Shown here: positions 25,240 through 64,000 of the stretch, piece after piece
Position numbering within the stretch: the first letter of the stretch is position 1
How the letters are laid out: the number at the start of each line of letters is the position of its first letter
Source of the DNA: Limnoperna fortunei
Lineage: Eukaryota; Mollusca; Bivalvia; Mytilida; Modiolidae
Direction: 5' to 3'
Assembly: GCA_944474755.1 (NCBI GenBank)
Contig: OX104114.1
Coordinates: forward strand, 21,971,220 to 22,035,219
DNA length: 64,000 bases
Notes under the pieces: model-generated
The model's database searches: none
What the model was told of the DNA's origin: nothing
What the model saw: only the letters and a program-made list of their open reading frames with translations
Translations under genes and position numbers: made by a program

Positions 25240-26871
25240 GGACCTTTAATGAAGAGGCGATAAAACTGACCAGATTGCCGAAAATGACGTTAACCCCCAC
25301 ACAAACAATCTTTGTATCTAATTATATATGATGGTTGTAACACAACTTATTGATCAATTGGATTAGAATTTTGTCTTGTTATATTAATGAAGCTTCGTAC
25401 TTTACAAAACACACATGTGAGAAGTACAACATAACGTTAGAGTATCACATGTATTGTATGCCTAAAAACACAAAAGTCATTAGCATTAAATACAGTAAAT
25501 TGACCTGGCATTTTGTTATATTACAATACCTAAAGAATATTTATTAAGTAACCCATTTTTATCTGTTAAAGTTGTTGATGACAATATTGAAAAAGTTGAA
25601 AAAAACATTTTTTAACCAAAAATGCTAAATTTAACTAGCTGAGTGTTTAAATATCGGTTTTTGCTTGCTTGGTATGCATGGTTTAGAATCTTCACCTGCA
25701 ACAGGCACAAGGTCAGAAACCATTATGTTATTTAAATTTTAATGTTTAGACAAGGAAGCAGCAAATTATAAAAGAGATTTTCCTATAGAAAATAGAAGCA
25801 ATTGTTCTTCATTCCTTTGAACAAAATGAGTCTTATTGTTTTCTGGAGAACCTTACAAATTCAAAGGTTGACTGAAAAACGCCAAAAAGTAATAAAAAGT
25901 ACATGTAGTATCAAACGAGCTCAATTTTTAAAAGCTTTTAAAGTAAAAATAAAGCATAATAGTTTGCTTATAGAACAACATGTTATAATTTAAAATATTC
26001 GTTAGGTCTGAATAATGTAAATTACTAATCAAAAACGTATATCAGTTTCGCGATACCCAACATATAGTATTTCTTATTTTTATGTACATTTATGTACATC
26101 GAAGTCATGCTCTAAATATCAATACTGCAAACGAATTTAAAATTTTCTGTAAAATACACACAAAATTAATTATCAAAACTAAATTATATGTAATATATTT
26201 TTATATTATGTTTAGATGTAAATTTATGTAATTTAGACATTTGTTGACTCATATTATGAAAACGCTCTGGTTTGTGACAGACGTTATTGGCCGAGACAAC
26301 AAATATATGGTTGAAGCAGTTGAAATTTAACGAGTGAGTTTATTTTTATAATAATACGAAATGGTTGTAAAAGCAAAACTCGCACAACATTTGCAGTCAT
26401 AACAGACATTTTTGCAGTCTTTTGTAATCGACATTACTCTGTGACCAACATGTATTACCAGCAATATTTATAGCTATATAGGTGGAATGTTAAATGCACA
26501 CTAATAATGGAAAACGTAGTGTTTTGTGGCGACAATTTTCGTCTTGCACGATTATAAGCTAAAATTAAAATGCACTAAAATTTTTACATGTTATCTGCAG
26601 TTGGGAACGTTCTGAGACATTAAAACCTTTCATTTAATATCAACTCCCCATATATGCATTCTAATGACTTAATAGTAATGCATAAAGTATAGTTAATATG
26701 TTACCTTGTAATGTACTGTAAATATTGTGCTTGTGCATTAACCGAGGCATAGAAAAAGATGCGATTGCAATGAATAATAAGTATCACTTCAACGCATATT
26801 ATGCATTTTGTTTTGTGGTTTTTACAACCTATTCAGTATGTCATTTTATGTAAACAAACCTTCTGTGCACA
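25240..26871. other. Intergenic downstream of the intact gene
   Basis: AT-rich, no gene seen. Small open frames have no domain or splice support. Confidence 0.4.
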
Positions 26872-26877
26872 TTTATT
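26872..26877 (-). terminator. Polyadenylation signal AATAAA of the LU-LU-mucin-ShKT gene
   Basis: AATAAA on the minus strand, 14 bases after the TAA stop, followed by a GT-rich stretch (GTGTT/GTTTG-type context). This implies an unusually short 3' untranslated region. The equivalent position after the broken copy at 166 has no AATAAA. Confidence 0.6.
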
Positions 26878-26890
26878 AATGATAAGAAAA

Positions 26891-62290
<35,400 letters not shown>

Positions 62291-64000
62291 TTTAACGAAT
62301 ACAGTCACTTTTGAATTAAACGTTCACTCTTAAAAGTTAGTTCAGTTCAGTGCAACGTAAATACGACAATTCTACTTTTGATAAGACAGAATATAAGCAT
62401 GATTAGACCATTTCTTGTCAATAAAATTGATATGAAAATGGTCTCATCGTGCCTACTAAAAGGAAATTATTTAAATTTAATAGTGTGAAAAAGTCAATAA
62501 AACATCACAGTTTGACCTGTAATAGGACTTACAAATACATTGTAATAAATATGTCTTTAAAAATGGTGGGTAGATCATTATCTGTACATTTTGTTTTGCG
62601 TCGGACCTATGCACTCAAAGTTCTTGGTCTTTAATAGTCCAAATAAACTATTAGAAGAAACGTTTGCTATAACATTCTATCTATGGGGTTAAAACTTGGG
62701 CATTTAAATGTTAAATAATACATTTATTTCATCATTTTTTTTCTTTTTCAACAATATTAGGGGCAGTAATCTAAACTGTGTTTCTATAATATTTGTTTCA
62801 CATTTACAATATTTGCAAAACACCTACACTGTGCAAAGTGAGATTCAGAATAGGTACATGTGAAAACACCATACAAATCAGAAATATTTTCACACTAATT
62901 CGAAAATTCAATGTTTAACTGGCATGTAATGCTATCAGTTCATAACCGGGCATTCAAGGTTTACATGAGATGCTCTTACCAAACATCCTGTGGTATCGCA
63001 GGTATGTTCATACTGGAAATGAAACTGGGTAAATAGCTGGAAAAAAGACCATTATCTTGCGAGTTCTCATGATGCGCATTAACTGTGACAAAATGTATTC
63101 AATAATGACACGTACATATTTAGATATGCAATATAATAAATAATAGATTAATGTCGAGCTTCGCATTTAAATAAAGTGATTGACTTTTTATGTAGTAACA
63201 TATTTTAGTATTGCAGGACACAACGACTGTGTAATTAAAGATATGATAGAAAAGACTTTTACCATTTACTGAATTAACTATTTCAAGTTAATCTACATGT
63301 AAAAGACACTCAATATCAATTTTTGCTGGATATAAAGCGTGTTGTCTCCTATTCTCACTACAGGTTAATGTTGAGCAACACAAACAAACGTGTATGGTTA
63401 TTAATATTAGCATTTAGTGATAGTACTGTTTCAATGAAGTACAGTAATTCACGTAAACATCAATCTTTACAACATTATCTACCCTTTTACCCACTAGACA
63501 ACCTTTTATCAAACGACAGACTAATAACTAAATGTGTTGAGAATACATAGTAGTTGGCTCTCGTAAATATCTCATGCACTTCAATTTTTGTGAAATGTGT
63601 TGTTGCGTTGATTCATCTTGTTAAGTCCAGATTATCACGGCTTTGATTGATTGATTAATGGTGTTTAACGCCCGAGCAGCAATAGTTCAGCTATATTCAG
63701 GCGATCACGGCTTTGAATAAATCATGATAAAATATCCAATATTCATTGACATATTGCTATGCTAGATAATAAGCTAACTTTCATGATCCAAAAAAATACA
63801 TTTAAAAAAACAACGTAAACATGTTAAAAACTAATGATTGATAAATGACGGCTGTTGGGTTGAGATGGTTGGAACTTTTTCACTCACTTGGCTGAAGTTA
63901 AAGTTTTAGTAAAGGTAACAGCATCTAAGATAACAATATGGGATAAAAACTATTAAATGTAGTGGTGACTTAAAAATTAAGTCAACGTGTGATATTTGTG
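62291..64000. other. Upstream flank, no gene seen
   Basis: No exon with convincing coding signal was found. Near 63640-63715 there is a SINE-like fragment (GATTGATTGATTAATGG then GTTTAACGCC) of a kind seen across bivalve genomes. The small open frames are AT-rich and resemble nothing recognisable. Confidence 0.5.
62340..62400 (-). promoter_or_regulatory. Possible core promoter upstream of exon 1
   Basis: A weak TATA-like CTTATAT on the minus strand (about 62391-62397) lies some 100 bases before the start codon, with a TGCACTGAAC-like possible initiator about 40 bases further on. In AT-rich DNA such matches arise by chance often. Confidence 0.2.

Overview
This is a 64 kb window of eukaryotic nuclear DNA, AT-rich and full of introns, with no bacterial-style gene density. 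The repeats point to a bivalve mollusc, most likely a mussel (Mytilus-like). The clues are short pieces of the type GATGAGTCTTATGTAGAC..AAACGCGCGTC, SINE-like pieces reading GGAGAACCCCCGACC..GGCGTCCAG, 150-bp repeats ending in CGGACGGACGGACAC, and several Tc1-like relics. The organism call is inference from remembered repeat families; no search was run.

The main gene is on the minus strand and was assembled from ten exons between 62290 and 26891. Every junction has GT/AG ends, the phases match at all nine junctions, and the exon lengths sum to 1389 bases (462 codons plus stop), followed 14 bases later by AATAAA. The predicted product is a secreted modular protein: signal peptide, two cysteine-rich three-finger (Ly6/uPAR, LU) domains each built from three exons, a long Thr/Pro mucin-like stretch of hexapeptide repeats in one exon, and a C-terminal ShKT domain. 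I do not recognise a named gene for this architecture.

Downstream on the same strand (12515 to 166) lies a second, broken copy. Exon relics matching the first LU domain, the first exon of the second LU domain, the Thr-rich exon and the ShKT exon are in the same order. They carry a lost splice donor, a 1-base deletion, a 7-base shortfall with a stop, and a nonsense codon directly before the ShKT domain. Two exons of its second LU domain and the first two exons were not found. A further degenerate Thr-rich exon sits in intron 9 of the intact gene.

Layout: 0-12.5 kb, broken paralogue, with a 1.2 kb solo LTR in one intron. 12.5-26.8 kb, intergenic, with a frameshifted Tc1-like transposon with both termini (15.74-17.32 kb), two other Tc1 relics, a 740-bp inverted-repeat element filled with TACGCGTA palindromes, and a 150-bp tandem repeat. 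26.9-62.3 kb, the intact gene, whose introns hold two LINE-type relics, a 52-bp minisatellite split by a 2 kb element with 8-bp target duplication, a third Tc1 relic, paired tRNA-derived SINE copies, a mussel-type tandem repeat, long TA tracts and a cluster of very long palindromes. 62.3-64 kb, upstream flank with nothing clear.
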